Assembly (NCBI GenBank): GCA_016208495.1 | Contig: JACQXX010000085.1 | Span: 1 to 64,000 of the forward strand | Length of the DNA stretch: 64,000 nt | Reading direction: 5' to 3' | Source: Acidobacteriota bacterium | GTDB taxonomy: Bacteria > Acidobacteriota > Blastocatellia > Chloracidobacteriales > Chloracidobacteriaceae | Shown here: positions 41,578 through 51,700 of the stretch, piece after piece | Position numbering within the stretch: the stretch's first letter is position 1 | Layout: each line of letters starts with the position of its first letter | The notes under the pieces: model-generated | What the model saw: only the letters and a program-made list of their open reading frames with translations | Told to the model about the DNA's origin: nothing | Database searches by the model: none | Made by a program: the position numbers and the translations under genes

Positions 41578-41580
41578 TTA
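41473..41580 (+). mobile_element. MITE-2 copy 2
   Basis: 108 bp related to 34660-34780: starts TTATACCATTTTAGA, ends TACAAACTGGTATTA, with AACAGTCAAGTAATTCAATCAA inside. Its last three bases (TTA, 41578-41580) are the stop codon (TAA) of the converging DUF1648 gene, so the element defines where that protein ends. Confidence 0.65.
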
Positions 41581-42693
41581 CTTCTTCATTCCAAAGATGA
41601 GCCAGAGGGTCAGAACCGGCATCAGGAGGGTATATCCGATCAGAAACTGGGCTTCACGATGAGCGAAGTTCACCGTGTAGCCCCATCCGACAAGTTTCTC
41701 GACAAAAAACGCCGGGTCTTCCGGGTTGTAATAGATGGTTCCGCCTCCGTACCAGTGTTCGGCATCAGATGGACGCTGGACATAAACCCGACCGACCCGA
41801 GTTTTCAAATCGCGATTAACTCCAATCATTTGAAACAAATACCAGAAGCCGATCACAAACATAATGCCTGTGATTGAAAATAAGACCGTGTTGACCATGC
41901 GGGCATAGGATGCAAATTCGGGCAGGCTGCTAAACACGGTATTGAGCGCAATGGCGCCAAGCACAACCGATATCAACGCTCGCATCCAGTCCATCAACAT
42001 CAGATTCAGGTTGAGTTGGCGTTCTTTAAGTTCAAGATATTCTGCCGCATGCTCACCAGGAAGCGTCATTTTGACCCCGAGCATCCCCCGTTTCACCAAA
42101 AAAAGAAGTCCATGCATATAGAGCGTCAGCACTGGAATGGCAAAGACTGAGGTAAAACTCTTGCGCGCCCAATCGTCCACTTCGCCTTTCCAGTTCCAGT
42201 GAACTGGAATCCATTCTGGGAGTTGTGGATAGAAATACACCAGCGCCAGAAATGGTCCAATCAAGGCAATGAGAATCGCGACTTCAACCGCCAGGTTGGT
42301 ATAATCGGCCAGATGGCGGGTAATGAGCGGCGCCGCATACCGTTGATTTTCCTCCACCAACGCGAAGGGTTTGATCTGACGGGCAAACACCACATACAGA
42401 GCTGAATTGGCAAACAGGATCAGGAACACCCCAAGAATTCGGGCCAACCCAATCTCTCCGCGAAAGATCGTGACCAGCGCACCCAACACCTCAATTTGCA
42501 AAAATGTCAGGACCAGCCAGAGCCGGTATTGGAGCAGCAACCGGTGACCATGGTCACGATAAAATTCCGGGCTGACACGAACTCCAAAAAAGGCTTCTTC
42601 CGCCCGAGAAACTGGCATATACCAGCAAATCAGCACCATTAACGCATCCATCAAGAGCCAAACAATAAACGCGAGCAACATAATCCACCTCAT
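41578..42693 (-). CDS. DUF1648 membrane protein
   Basis: A 371-residue polytopic membrane protein with about eight hydrophobic segments. LPEWIPVHWNWKGEVDDWARKS is the DUF1648 motif, typical of SdpI-like and related Firmicutes/Acidobacteria proteins, and DPAFFVEKLVGWGYTVNFAHR near the C-terminus is a DUF5808-like segment that often follows it. Such proteins are usually encoded next to a GntR regulator of the YtrA type, exactly as here. Function is not established; some relatives give immunity to toxic peptides. The stop codon lies in the end of a MITE-2 element, so the natural C-terminus may be altered. Confidence 0.8.
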   Translation of the reverse strand: MRWIMLLAFIVWLLMDALMVLICWYMPVSRAEEAFFGVRVSPEFYRDHGHRLLLQYRLWLVLTFLQIEVLGALVTIFRGEIGLARILGVFLILFANSALYVVFARQIKPFALVEENQRYAAPLITRHLADYTNLAVEVAILIALIGPFLALVYFYPQLPEWIPVHWNWKGEVDDWARKSFTSVFAIPVLTLYMHGLLFLVKRGMLGVKMTLPGEHAAEYLELKERQLNLNLMLMDWMRALISVVLGAIALNTVFSSLPEFASYARMVNTVLFSITGIMFVIGFWYLFQMIGVNRDLKTRVGRVYVQRPSDAEHWYGGGTIYYNPEDPAFFVEKLVGWGYTVNFAHREAQFLIGYTLLMPVLTLWLIFGMKK

Positions 42694-42834
42694 TTCAGGG
42701 CTAAGGGCTGCGAAAGGGATGAGGGATGAAACCAGGGGATGAGGGATGAGGGATGAACTAAAACGAATTCTTCAGCCCGTTTTCTTCAGCCCCAAGCCCG
42801 ATGGTCTTCAGCCCTGGTTTTTTAGCCCCAGTCT
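42694..42834. repeat. Degenerate heptamers between gntR and DUF1648
   Basis: GGATGAG-type units (about 42716-42756) followed by CAGCCC-type units (about 42774-42825). The gap separates the regulator from its likely partner gene. Confidence 0.6.
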
Positions 42835-43221
42835 TTATTTGCTTGAAATCAATCCTTGAAGCTCCGTTCGCACCAGTTCAAAGATTTCTGCTTCAGAAAG
42901 CCCAGTTAAGACCAGGTGTGCCAGAACCGTTCGCAGTGAACGGCGAGCCGCTTCGAGCACATTTTCCGGTCTGCTGTTTCGCGACGTGACCACGGCCCCC
43001 GACCCATGTCGGATGGAAATCAAGCCTTCGGTTTGGAGTTCGCGATAGGCCGTGGCAATCGTGTTGAGGTTCACACCAAGATGAGCCGCGAGCTGGCGCA
43101 CTGGCGGAAGCGGGCTACCGTCGCGGAGTTCGCCACGGGCCATCAGGGCTTTGAGTTCATCAACCACTTGCTGGTAAATCGGACGACGGTCAGCTTCATC
43201 AATTGTGATGAACATAGGCAA
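42835..43221 (-). CDS. GntR family regulator, YtrA type
   Basis: A 128-residue repressor. The N-terminal winged helix (RPIYQQVVDELKALMARGELRDGSPLPPVRQLAAHLGVNLNTIATAYRELQTEGLISIRHGSGAVV) is classical GntR. The effector region is only about 50 residues, which fits the short YtrA subfamily where dimerisation is through two helices. YtrA regulators control transporters and membrane proteins placed beside them; here the DUF1648 gene is 141 bp downstream on the same strand. A palindrome overlapping the promoter (43243-43261) fits autoregulation. ATG 43215 (MFITIDEADRRP) is an equally good start. Confidence 0.9.
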   Translation of the reverse strand: MPMFITIDEADRRPIYQQVVDELKALMARGELRDGSPLPPVRQLAAHLGVNLNTIATAYRELQTEGLISIRHGSGAVVTSRNSRPENVLEAARRSLRTVLAHLVLTGLSEAEIFELVRTELQGLISSK

Positions 43222-43242
43222 AGTACCTTTTCTCAGGAAAAT

Positions 43243-43261
43243 TGTATAGTGTCTCTATACA
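43243..43261 (-). promoter_or_regulatory. GntR operator palindrome over promoter
   Basis: TGTATAG (43243-43249), spacer TGTCT, CTATACA (43255-43261): a perfect 7-bp inverted repeat, of the size YtrA-type repressors bind. On the minus strand a -10-like TATACA lies within it, 22-43 bp before the regulator's start codon. Binding would block the promoter. Confidence 0.7.
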
Positions 43262-43524
43262 CCAGACACTTTACGTCGTCAATGAGAATAAGTTCAGAGT
43301 CCAGGCTTGATGGCAACTCCGTTGCGGAAAGGTCGGTTTTCGCCCGGATGGACGCCGGAGAATAGCCGGACGGGAATGTCAAATTCTCGCGACCTTTCCT
43401 CAACGAAGTTTCTATATATGATTTCTTCCCAGACCATTGTGGAGTATGTTTTCATCACTTCCCCTAACTGCTCGCTTCTTACTTTTTACCTTGAGTTGCG
43501 CTCCACATTTCCCAAGAGGAATCT
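43262..43524. other. Divergent gap gntR/CHAT
   Basis: About 260 bp, mostly unique. It contains a 10-bp inverted repeat GGAAAGGTCG (43326-43335) / CGACCTTTCC (43390-43399) enclosing CGCCCGGATGGACGCCGG...CCGG, perhaps a small palindromic element. No clear promoter for the CHAT gene is seen; there is a weak AGAGGAA before its ATG. Confidence 0.45.
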
Positions 43525-46500
43525 ATGAACTTTCAGCCCAGGTCTTTCATTTTGTTTGGTTTGATGTGGTTCGTTATCGTGATGTTTGGGAATTATCCAG
43601 TGGTCAGAGCCCAGGCTTCGACTCTGGAGACGATTCAGGCTGGAACAAAACTCGAACGTGACCTGACTGGTGGGGCCAGCCAGCAGTTTTCGGTTTCACT
43701 GCAAGCAGGTCAGTTTTTGAAAGTTGTGGTTGAACAAAAAGGGATTGACGTCGTGGTGCGATTGCTTGATGCCGACGGACAAATCCTGACTGAAGTTGAC
43801 AGCCCGAACGGCACCGAAGGCCCGGAGTCACTTGCCTTTGTCGCGAAAAAACCCGGCCTGTATCAGGTGCAGGTTGAATCACTTGAAAAAGACACTCCTG
43901 CCGGGAAATACACGCTCACGGTTGACGCGATTCGGCCAGCGACCAAAGAAGATCGCGCTGGGTTACGAGTTGGCCGGCTCAATACCAAAACCCAGAAGCT
44001 GTATCAGGAAGGCCAGTCAGACGCTGCGTTTGAAGCCGCAAAGAAAGCGGCGACTGTGGCTGAGAAACGATTATCACCAGATGACCCCGAACTGGCCGTT
44101 GCGCTCAACAATCTGGCGACTTTCCATCGAGATCGGGGCGAATTCCCACAGGCAGTCCAGCTTTATCAACGGGTGATTCCCATGTTTGAAAAAGCATTTG
44201 GCCCAGAGCATCCACAACTGGCCACGGCGCTGAACAATTTGGGAATTGTCCTTCGGGATCAGGGCGAATATGTGCTGGCCGAGCCGATGCTCCAGCGGTC
44301 AAACACAATTCTGGAGAAAATGCTCGGACCGGAAGACCCAAATCTGGCGGCTGGATTTAGCAATCTGGGGCTGGTCTACTTCAATCTGGGCGAATATCGG
44401 AAGGCAGAGACGTTGCTGGTGAAAGCACTGGCGATAGCTGAGAAAGTGGCTGGTCCTGAACATCCGCTGGTTGGAACGTTCCTCAATATTCTGGCCGGTC
44501 TGTATCAGACGATGGGCGATTATGTGCGGGCCGAACCGCTCTATCAGCGCTCGCTGGCGATTCGTGAAAAAGCGTTTGGTCCAGATCATCCGACGACGGC
44601 TGCCACGCTGAACAATCTGGCGTTGCTCTATCAAACCAAAGGCGATTTTGCCCAGGCCGAACCGATTTTTCGGCGAACGCTCCGGATTTGGGAAAAGACG
44701 GCTGGTCCGGAACATCCAAACACTGCCGTTGCGCTCAACAATCTGGCCTTGCTCTATCAGGACAAAGGCGACCTGGCTCAGGCTGAAACCACTTTCGAGC
44801 GGGCACTCGCTATTCGTGAAAAAGTGCTTGGACCTGAGCATTCTGATGTTGCCATCACGTTGAATAATCTGGGTTTAATCGCCAAATCGAAAGGGAATCT
44901 GAAACTGGCGGAAGATCATTTTCGCCGGGTCCTGGCCATTCGTGAAAAAGTTTTAGGACCAGAGCATCCAGATGTGGCGGATATCCTGTGCAGCCTGGGG
45001 ATGCTCAAACAGGAGGCCGGTCATCCAGCGGAAGGTGAGCCGATGCTGCTCCGCGCCTGGGCGATTGATCAAAAAAGCCTTGGCCCTGAGCACCCAGACG
45101 TGGCTGGAACGGCCAGTTTGCTGGCTGAGTTTTACCAGCGGGAAGGTCAAATTGAAAAGGCCATCCGCTATCAGGTGCAGGCCAATGACATTCGCGAGCG
45201 CGAACTGGCGCTCAATCTGGTGGCTGGTTCAGAACGCCAAAAGTTGTTGTATCTCAATCAAAGTCAAACGGATCTGGATCAAACACTTTCACTGCTGGCT
45301 GCGGATGGCGGACGTAACCGCGACGGACTCCGGGCCGGGCTGACTGTGGTGCTGCGTCGGAAAGGACGTTCGCTCGATGCCATGGCTGACAGCATTCAGA
45401 CATTGCGGCAACGGGCATCAGCCGAAGACCGGATGTTGCTGGATGAATTGACCACCGCGAAAACCGCGCTCGCGGTTGCTTCGCTCCAGCGCGGCGGAGT
45501 CGTATCAACCACGCCGCTCGGAAAACGGATTGCCGCGCTGGAAGTCAACATTGAACGGCTTGAAACGAAAATCAGCGCCCGGAGCATTGAGTTCCGTGTT
45601 CAAACACAGCCCATCACATTGGAAGCCATTCAAAAAACACTCCCGCCGGATGCCACGCTGGTTGAATATGCCGTGTTTTATTCCTTTGACCCAAAAGCCA
45701 GGCGGCTGGGCGCTCCGCACTATGGAGTGTTTGTGCTTGGCAGCAAAGGCGAGCCGCAATGGGCCGACCTGGGAGACGCGCAAGTGATTGAATCAGCAGT
45801 GGATGCCCTCCGTCAGGCGCTTGGTCAGCGGAGTTCTGCCGTGAAACGGCTGGCTCGAAATCTTGAACAATTGATCTTTGCGCCAGTCCGAACACTGGCT
45901 GGAGCGAATGCCAGATGGTTTTTGCTCTCACCGGATGGACGGCTGTCGCTGGTGCCATTTGCGGCGCTCGTTGATACGAAAGGGCAGTTTCTGGTCGAAA
46001 ACTACTCGCTCGGCTATGTGACCAGCGGGCGGGATTTGCTCCGACTTGAAGCCAGCGTCAACAGCGGACAACCGCCGGTGATTATGGCGGATCCGGAGTA
46101 TGGCCAGGGCGACGGGCCGATGCTGGCCGGGAATCGCTACAAACCACTTTCAAGGCTGGAAGGAACAGAACAGGAAGGCCAGTTTATCCAGAAGCTATTT
46201 CCAAAAGCGGAGTTGCTGGTGAAAAGGCAGGCGACCAAAAAAGCACTGAAAGGGATTACCCGACCATTGCTGCTGCACATTGCGACGCACGGCTATTTCC
46301 TTGAAAATACTGCCCCTTTGCCGATGCCCAACGTCACGGATATGCGATTGCTGGAACGCGAAGAAAGCACCCTGCCATTTAACATCGAAGCGTGGCGCGG
46401 TGCCAGTCCGTTACTGCGGGCCTGGCTTTTTCTGGCCGGAGCCAACGCGCCTTCTCAGGATGACGACGGGACCCTGACGGCTTTGGAAGCGACTGGATTG

Positions 46501-46827
46501 GATTTGTGGGGAACGAAACTGGTGGTTCTGGCGGCCTGTGACACCGGGGTTGGCGACGTGAAAAACGGAGACGGCGTGTACGGCCTCCGACGCGCCCTGG
46601 TGCTGGCCGGGAGCGAAACCCAGATGATGAGCCTCTGGCCGGTTTCAGATACTGGCACCCGCGAGTTGATGATGGGGTTTTACCAGCGTCTCCAGGCCGG
46701 AGAAGGCCGCGCCCAGGCACTCCGCAACGCCCAACTGCACCTGCTCAAGAACCCCCGGTGGCGGCATCCTTACTATTGGGCGAGTTTTATCCAGTCCGGC
46801 GTCTGGTCACCAATTTTCACGAAGTAG
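43525..46827 (+). CDS. Secreted TPR-CHAT caspase-like protein
   Basis: A 1100-residue exported protein. Signal peptide about 1-30 (ends VVRAQ). About 35-145 is a beta-rich PPC-like domain (FSVSLQAGQFLKVVVEQ...GLYQVQVES...GKYTLTVDAI). About 150-560 contains nine to ten 42-residue TPRs of the kinesin-light-chain type (LATALNNLGIVLRDQGEY, GPEHP...). About 560-780 is helical. About 800-1095 is the CHAT peptidase fold: His in LLHIATHGYFLEN (near 918) and Cys in LVVLAACDTGVGDV (near 1003), then GLRRALVLAGSETQMMSLWPVSD. Both catalytic residues are present. CHAT domains are caspase relatives; in signal-peptide-bearing forms the substrate is unknown. Confidence 0.92.
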   Translation: MNFQPRSFILFGLMWFVIVMFGNYPVVRAQASTLETIQAGTKLERDLTGGASQQFSVSLQAGQFLKVVVEQKGIDVVVRLLDADGQILTEVDSPNGTEGPESLAFVAKKPGLYQVQVESLEKDTPAGKYTLTVDAIRPATKEDRAGLRVGRLNTKTQKLYQEGQSDAAFEAAKKAATVAEKRLSPDDPELAVALNNLATFHRDRGEFPQAVQLYQRVIPMFEKAFGPEHPQLATALNNLGIVLRDQGEYVLAEPMLQRSNTILEKMLGPEDPNLAAGFSNLGLVYFNLGEYRKAETLLVKALAIAEKVAGPEHPLVGTFLNILAGLYQTMGDYVRAEPLYQRSLAIREKAFGPDHPTTAATLNNLALLYQTKGDFAQAEPIFRRTLRIWEKTAGPEHPNTAVALNNLALLYQDKGDLAQAETTFERALAIREKVLGPEHSDVAITLNNLGLIAKSKGNLKLAEDHFRRVLAIREKVLGPEHPDVADILCSLGMLKQEAGHPAEGEPMLLRAWAIDQKSLGPEHPDVAGTASLLAEFYQREGQIEKAIRYQVQANDIRERELALNLVAGSERQKLLYLNQSQTDLDQTLSLLAADGGRNRDGLRAGLTVVLRRKGRSLDAMADSIQTLRQRASAEDRMLLDELTTAKTALAVASLQRGGVVSTTPLGKRIAALEVNIERLETKISARSIEFRVQTQPITLEAIQKTLPPDATLVEYAVFYSFDPKARRLGAPHYGVFVLGSKGEPQWADLGDAQVIESAVDALRQALGQRSSAVKRLARNLEQLIFAPVRTLAGANARWFLLSPDGRLSLVPFAALVDTKGQFLVENYSLGYVTSGRDLLRLEASVNSGQPPVIMADPEYGQGDGPMLAGNRYKPLSRLEGTEQEGQFIQKLFPKAELLVKRQATKKALKGITRPLLLHIATHGYFLENTAPLPMPNVTDMRLLEREESTLPFNIEAWRGASPLLRAWLFLAGANAPSQDDDGTLTALEATGLDLWGTKLVVLAACDTGVGDVKNGDGVYGLRRALVLAGSETQMMSLWPVSDTGTRELMMGFYQRLQAGEGRAQALRNAQLHLLKNPRWRHPYYWASFIQSGVWSPIFTK

Positions 46828-46844
46828 GGAAAAGTTCAGAGTTG

Positions 46845-46865
46845 CTGCCTTCAGGCGGGTTTTTG
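46845..46865 (+). terminator. Intrinsic terminator after CHAT gene
   Basis: Stem CTGCC/GGCGG with loop TTCA (46845-46858) followed by GTTTTTG, 18 bp after the stop. The stem is short, so moderate strength. Confidence 0.5.
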
Positions 46866-46893
46866 CGTTTGGGGTGATGCTTTTTCTTGAACA

Positions 46894-47424
46894 TTAATTC
46901 TGCCGGGTAGGGGACTCTGGTTCAGATGTTTTGCCCTGAGTACAGGTACATTCCACCCCAAGATAATAAGTCCGTCCCTGAAGAACGATATACTGTTTGA
47001 CTCGTAGCTTTTCAGTGTGTTGGGTATAAGGAATTTCCGCAACTGAAGCATTTCGAGCAGTTCTGGCATTTTTCAATGGCTGGTTGGCCACGGCCATAGC
47101 CACTTCGATAGAGTCTGAGGTTGTTTTTGATGCCATTGTTTCGTCTGTGTAGAAAACCGTTACTGTGACAAATTTTCCTCCTGGTAAGCGGTAAACCTGA
47201 GTGGTTTGTTCTTCCTCACCAATGGTTGTGGTAAACCGCCCAAGAGTTTTTTCTGCCTTTGCCATTTTCTGTTCCAGGTCACTCTCAGAAAGGTTCCGTT
47301 CGAAGATCCGCTGAGCTGTTTTGACATCAACCAGATAAACCTCGCACACATCACCAGGTGGACTTTGTGACGTGACACCCGCTGATTGGAAAGCAAGGGC
47401 TGCAGATAAAAAGAATGTAAGCAT
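46894..47424 (-). CDS. Small secreted protein, unknown
   Basis: A 176-residue protein I do not recognise. It has a short signal peptide (MLTFFLSAALAFQSAG) and a mature part with VCEVYLVDVKTAQRIFERNLSESDLEQKM and several strand-like stretches (KFVTVTVFYTD, LRVKQYIVLQG, YYLGVECTCTQG). There are three cysteines, two of them in the C-terminal ECTCTQ. It lies 9 bp after the DUF2310 gene on the same strand and is probably co-transcribed. It could be an envelope protein; no function is claimed. Confidence 0.65.
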   Translation of the reverse strand: MLTFFLSAALAFQSAGVTSQSPPGDVCEVYLVDVKTAQRIFERNLSESDLEQKMAKAEKTLGRFTTTIGEEEQTTQVYRLPGGKFVTVTVFYTDETMASKTTSDSIEVAMAVANQPLKNARTARNASVAEIPYTQHTEKLRVKQYIVLQGRTYYLGVECTCTQGKTSEPESPTRQN

Positions 47425-47433
47425 AAGTAGGGG

Positions 47434-48279
47434 TTACCTTTTGTGATTAAAAGGGTTATAGGTTTGTAGCTTTGATTCAAATTCCCCAATATGCGCTAAT
47501 TCCTCATCTTCATCTGTATCAGCTATTTGTGAAACCAATCGGCATTTTTCGCAACGAAACGGGAATTTCCAAAAGTATTCAGCTTGAAGGTTTTCCTGGA
47601 TGAGCCACTGGCCGTTGCAGCCAGGGCAGGTGCGGTTGGCTTCACCTTTTCCACGACCAAAGTACCGCATCAGAAAGTAGTAAGTCGGAATTCCCAGCGC
47701 GGCTTCAACTTTTTCAGCCAGTTGACGACCAGTTTGGGTAAGCCCAGAGTTCAGAGATGCAAGTTGCTGGTAGGCCGGGATTTCAAGCTCGCCTGAGCCA
47801 AGCCAGATGTTATCCAGATGATTATATTCACCTGCCCAGCTAAACAGGTCTTCGCGTTCAGTTTCGGTGACTGGAACAAGATAGGTTGGAACTCGGTGAC
47901 CTGTATCCCCACAACAGATAGGTGAGTCTCCATCAAAGGCTGAAGTAAACAAAAACAGGAATGATGAAGTGCGAAAATCATGAAATGTCATTGGTACTTC
48001 GTTTTCCAGGAACTTCCAGGTTGGTCCCTTTCCAAAAGTACTGATGACATGTGTCAGGTATTCAAGTCCAGATTCTGAATGGTACCCGCGTGATGCTGCA
48101 TCCGGACGTGCCAGTTTGGTATAGGCCACAAAACCATCTGGGCAAAGAGCGTGAAGAAAATCACCGCAAATTTGTCCGTTTTTCCGAAGACTGACCAGAT
48201 AAGCGGTAACGAGATCATCAACTTCAGCAAGGTCATCTGAAGGTGATGGGAAACCAAAGGTGACTCGGGCAAGATACAT
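47434..48279 (-). CDS. DUF2310 zinc-ribbon protein
   Basis: A 281-residue cytoplasmic protein matching, from memory, the DUF2310 'Zn-ribbon, possibly nucleic-acid-binding' family. The central part has GYHSESGLEYLTH and ICCGDTGHRVPTYLVP. The C-terminal ribbon is CPGCNGQWL...FRCEKCRLVSQIAD, with two CxxC pairs. Start ATG 48279 (MYLARVTFGFP) is favoured by GGAGG (48288-48292) with 8 bp spacing; an open frame continues to 48510 but has no such site. The gene heads a two-gene unit with the small secreted protein. Its role is unknown. Confidence 0.75.
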   Translation of the reverse strand: MYLARVTFGFPSPSDDLAEVDDLVTAYLVSLRKNGQICGDFLHALCPDGFVAYTKLARPDAASRGYHSESGLEYLTHVISTFGKGPTWKFLENEVPMTFHDFRTSSFLFLFTSAFDGDSPICCGDTGHRVPTYLVPVTETEREDLFSWAGEYNHLDNIWLGSGELEIPAYQQLASLNSGLTQTGRQLAEKVEAALGIPTYYFLMRYFGRGKGEANRTCPGCNGQWLIQENLQAEYFWKFPFRCEKCRLVSQIADTDEDEELAHIGEFESKLQTYNPFNHKR

Positions 48280-48739
48280 AAACTTTCCTCCAGAGAAAAC
48301 AAGCCAATTGGGACCGTTGATAACTTCTTTATGAAAAGTCTGCAAGAGTTTGCTCAGCCTGTGGGTCAGGTTTTCGGCACTCAGCATCAAAATGGTGGTG
48401 TCGAATTTCTCGAAGTCTTGCCTGGAGTGCTTCCTGGAATGCCTGACTTCGGCTGGAAAAAACTCGTTCCTGAACCAGCAAGTCAACCTGCTGAAGCAAG
48501 GTTTGGTCAATGGAAATGGTTATTTTTGAGGTGCTTATACAAATTAGGGTTCAGGGTTCAGGGTTCAGGGGGCGGGGAAATATAAATCGCTGAGAGCCTT
48601 TCGAACAAATCAGATTTTCCCTGAGCCCAATGTCTTCAGCCCGAAGATCTTCAGCCCGAAGTCTTCATCTCCAGGCCCAAAAAAAGGGAGACCGGATACT
48701 CCCGATCTCCCCCGTTTTATTTTGCTTCAAGCAAAGACC
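48280..48739. other. Gap upstream of DUF2310 gene
   Basis: About 260 bp of unique DNA, with an open frame in which no conserved protein is recognised, then a short GGTTCAG array (48546-48570), degenerate CAGCCCGAAG heptamers (about 48620-48670) and the terminator at 48680-48715. Confidence 0.55.
48680..48715 (-). terminator. Terminator of metalloprotease gene
   Basis: On the minus strand GGGGGAGATCGGGAGTATC...GGTCTCCC followed by TTTTTTT. The stem GGGAGA/TCTCCC is 6 bp with an extended inner pairing. It lies about 25 bp after the stop codon. Confidence 0.7.
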
Positions 48740-51700
48740 TTAGCGGATCTTGCTCGGAGCGCGGAACTGGCCGAGGCCGCTGCCCAGACCGTTTGGCGTT
48801 CCAACCAGCGTCCAGGTCGTGCTGCTCAAGAGCCGGCCTTGGATCCGGTTGTTGGTTGTGTCGCTGACCACCAGGAATTCACCGCCGGTCAGTGACCCAG
48901 CCGTAAACACGCTGATAGTGACGCCTTCCGGTGCGCGGACCAGACCCAGCGTTGTGCCGTTTCCGGCCAGCAACGTTGCTGTTCCCGATGTCCCTCCGGC
49001 AAACCGGATGACCCGGTTGTTGCCGGTATCGGCCACATACAGGTTATTGGCTGAATCAACCGCCAGTCCCTGTGGTGCCCGGACACCTGTCAACCCTGAA
49101 CTCAAACCAGCCAGGACGGTGCCCGTGTTGGCATTGGTTCTGGTATTGGCATTTGTGACTTTCAGGATGCGGTTGTTGAGTGTGTCGGCAATAAACAGGT
49201 TGAAGTTGCTGTCAACTGCCAGTCCGTTCGGGGTTCGCACCCGACCAGAGGTCGTTCCACTGGCTGCCAGCAGCACACCTGTTCCTGGGGTACCACCGTT
49301 GAAGCGCAGCACCCGGTTGTTGCCGCCGTCCGCCACATACAGGTTGCCGGCTGAATCCAGTGCCAGACCCCGTGGTCCGCTCACCTGACTCAATCCAGTC
49401 CCGCTGGTGGCAAAGTTGGCCCAGGTCGCACCGCTGTTGGTTGACCACTGAATGCGGTTGTTGCCCGTGTCGGCCACGTAAATCCGCACACCGTCAAGGC
49501 TTGCGGTCACCGCTTCGGGGGTCTTGAACTGGCCGTTCCCCGTGCCGGTCGTGCCCGTTCCCACCACCGTCCAGGTCGTTCCATTGAACTTCTGAACCCG
49601 GTTGTTGGTCGTGTCGGCCACATACAGGGTGGCTGAACCACTGCCGCAGCTTGCCGCCACGTCAATCACCACCTGATCAGAACTGGCCGTGCACGGTGCA
49701 TTGGTAATCGTCCACTGCAGCGTGTAGAGACCCGCTCCACCCGCTGGAGTAAAGGTCGCATTAAACGCATTCACATTGCTGAACTGCGCGGTCGAGGTTG
49801 ATGGTCCGGACGCCACTGACCACGTTCCCGCGCCGACGCCTGGGTTGTTGGCCGCCAGCGTCACATTGCCGCTGACACAGGTTGACTGGTCAGCGCCGGC
49901 ATTGGCCGTGCTTGGAGATGCCGTGTAGGTCAACACCACCGTGTCGTTGGTGGCTGGACATGGCGCCTGGGTGATCGTCCACCGCAGGGTATAAGTTCCC
50001 GCCAGGGTTGGCGTGAAGGTCGAGGTCGCTGATGCTGTGTTGCTAAATTGCGCCGTTGACGTGTTTGGTCCGGTGACCACCGTCCAGGCACCCGTTCCCG
50101 GTGATGGATTGTTGGCCGCCAGCGTGGCGGTCGTCGGGAAGCATAACGTCTGATCGCCACCCGCATTTGCCGTCGGAGGTCCGGCATTGACCGTGATGAC
50201 CACCGTGTCGGTTGATGTTCCGGCGCACGGTGCATTGCTCACCGTCCACTGCAGGGTGTAGACCCCGGTGGTGGTCGGCGTAAAGGTCGCATTCGCTGCT
50301 GTCGTGCTGCTGAATTGCGAGGTTGACGTGTTTGGTCCCGTCACGATTGACCAGACGCCAGTCCCCGTGGTTTGTGAGGCTGCCAGCGTCGTGCCACCGG
50401 TACAGATCGTTTGATCCGGTCCGGCATTGGCCCCGGCTGGAGGCTGGTTCACCGTTACCACGGCACTGCCGACATTGGTAATTGAGCAGGTGTTTGAATC
50501 GGTTCCCGACACCGTGTAGGTCGTCGTCGAAGTTGGTGACACCGGGAAGGTAAACGTTGGGCCAGCACCATTTTGCGTGCCGCCGCCGTTGCTCAGTGTC
50601 ACGTTGTACGGACCGGTGCCGCCGCTCACGGTGACTGAAACGTTGGTGCTGTTGCCGGAGCAGATGGTGGCCGTTCCGCTCACGTTTCCGTTGATCGTCG
50701 GGCAGCTTGAGCACGATGAGCAGGATGGCGTGGCAATCGAAACCGTATCCACCCGCCAGTTCGGGTTGGTATTGGCGGTTGACGTATCCCAGCCACCACG
50801 CCACCGAATCTGGATGGATTGGCCATTCAAACTGGTGGGCAGATTCACTGACGTTGTGACATAACTGGCCTGGCTTCCGGTCCAGGCTTGACGACCTGAA
50901 AGTGGGAATGACCCGGTGTTGAGGGTGCTGCTATAGCCATTGGCCGTAAAGGTTGCGCCCAGCGTGAGGGCATCGGTCCAGGTGGAACCACCGTTAGTAC
51001 TGATTTCAAGCACTCCGCCATCCCACGAAGTTTCAAAATTCCACGCATGGCGGAAACTTAAAACCGCGCTGACGCTTCCAGCCGGCAAAGCGATTGACGG
51101 TGACCTCAGTGCATTTGAAGCGGCTGAGGTAATGCCGTTGGTGAATGCGGTATTGGCTGCTGTGTCTGGATTGGTTGATGTGGTGGCCCAGTTTCCAACC
51201 GATCCGGTGAGGACTGACGTGGTCCAGCCAGAGGGCAGAGTTGGTGCTGTCACGCCGTCAAAGTTCTGGGTGAAAATGTTGGTTACCGCACCGCCGCCCA
51301 ACACAAAGGTAAAGGTGGCGTTGCCCAGATTGGTGACGCCATCCTGCAACTGGAGCGTCGCCGTGACGGTTGCTCCGCAGGTGCCGTTGGCCGTGAACTG
51401 ATATGACCGCGAGACGGCTGCTCCGCCTCCGGTGAGGGCGCCATAGGTTTGTGAGGTGGTAATCGGCGTAATCCCACCTGAATTCTGAAGTGTTGCAACC
51501 ATGTTTGAAGTACTGGTAGTTCCAGTGTTCTGGAGACCCAAACTCACCGTTACCGTTTCACCCGGATCAATGGCTGAAGTCGCCGGGCTGCCACAGTTTC
51601 CAGCCGTAATCGTCGAGCCTGCCGGAACAATCGTGATCACCGGTCCGGAAACGGTCAGGGTAAACGATCTCACAACGGCGGCTCCACAAATATCCTGAAC

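Noticed and set aside
48280-48510. N-terminal extension of the DUF2310 protein
   Set aside because: The strong GGAGG at 48288-48292 selects ATG 48279; the extension shows no conserved pattern.
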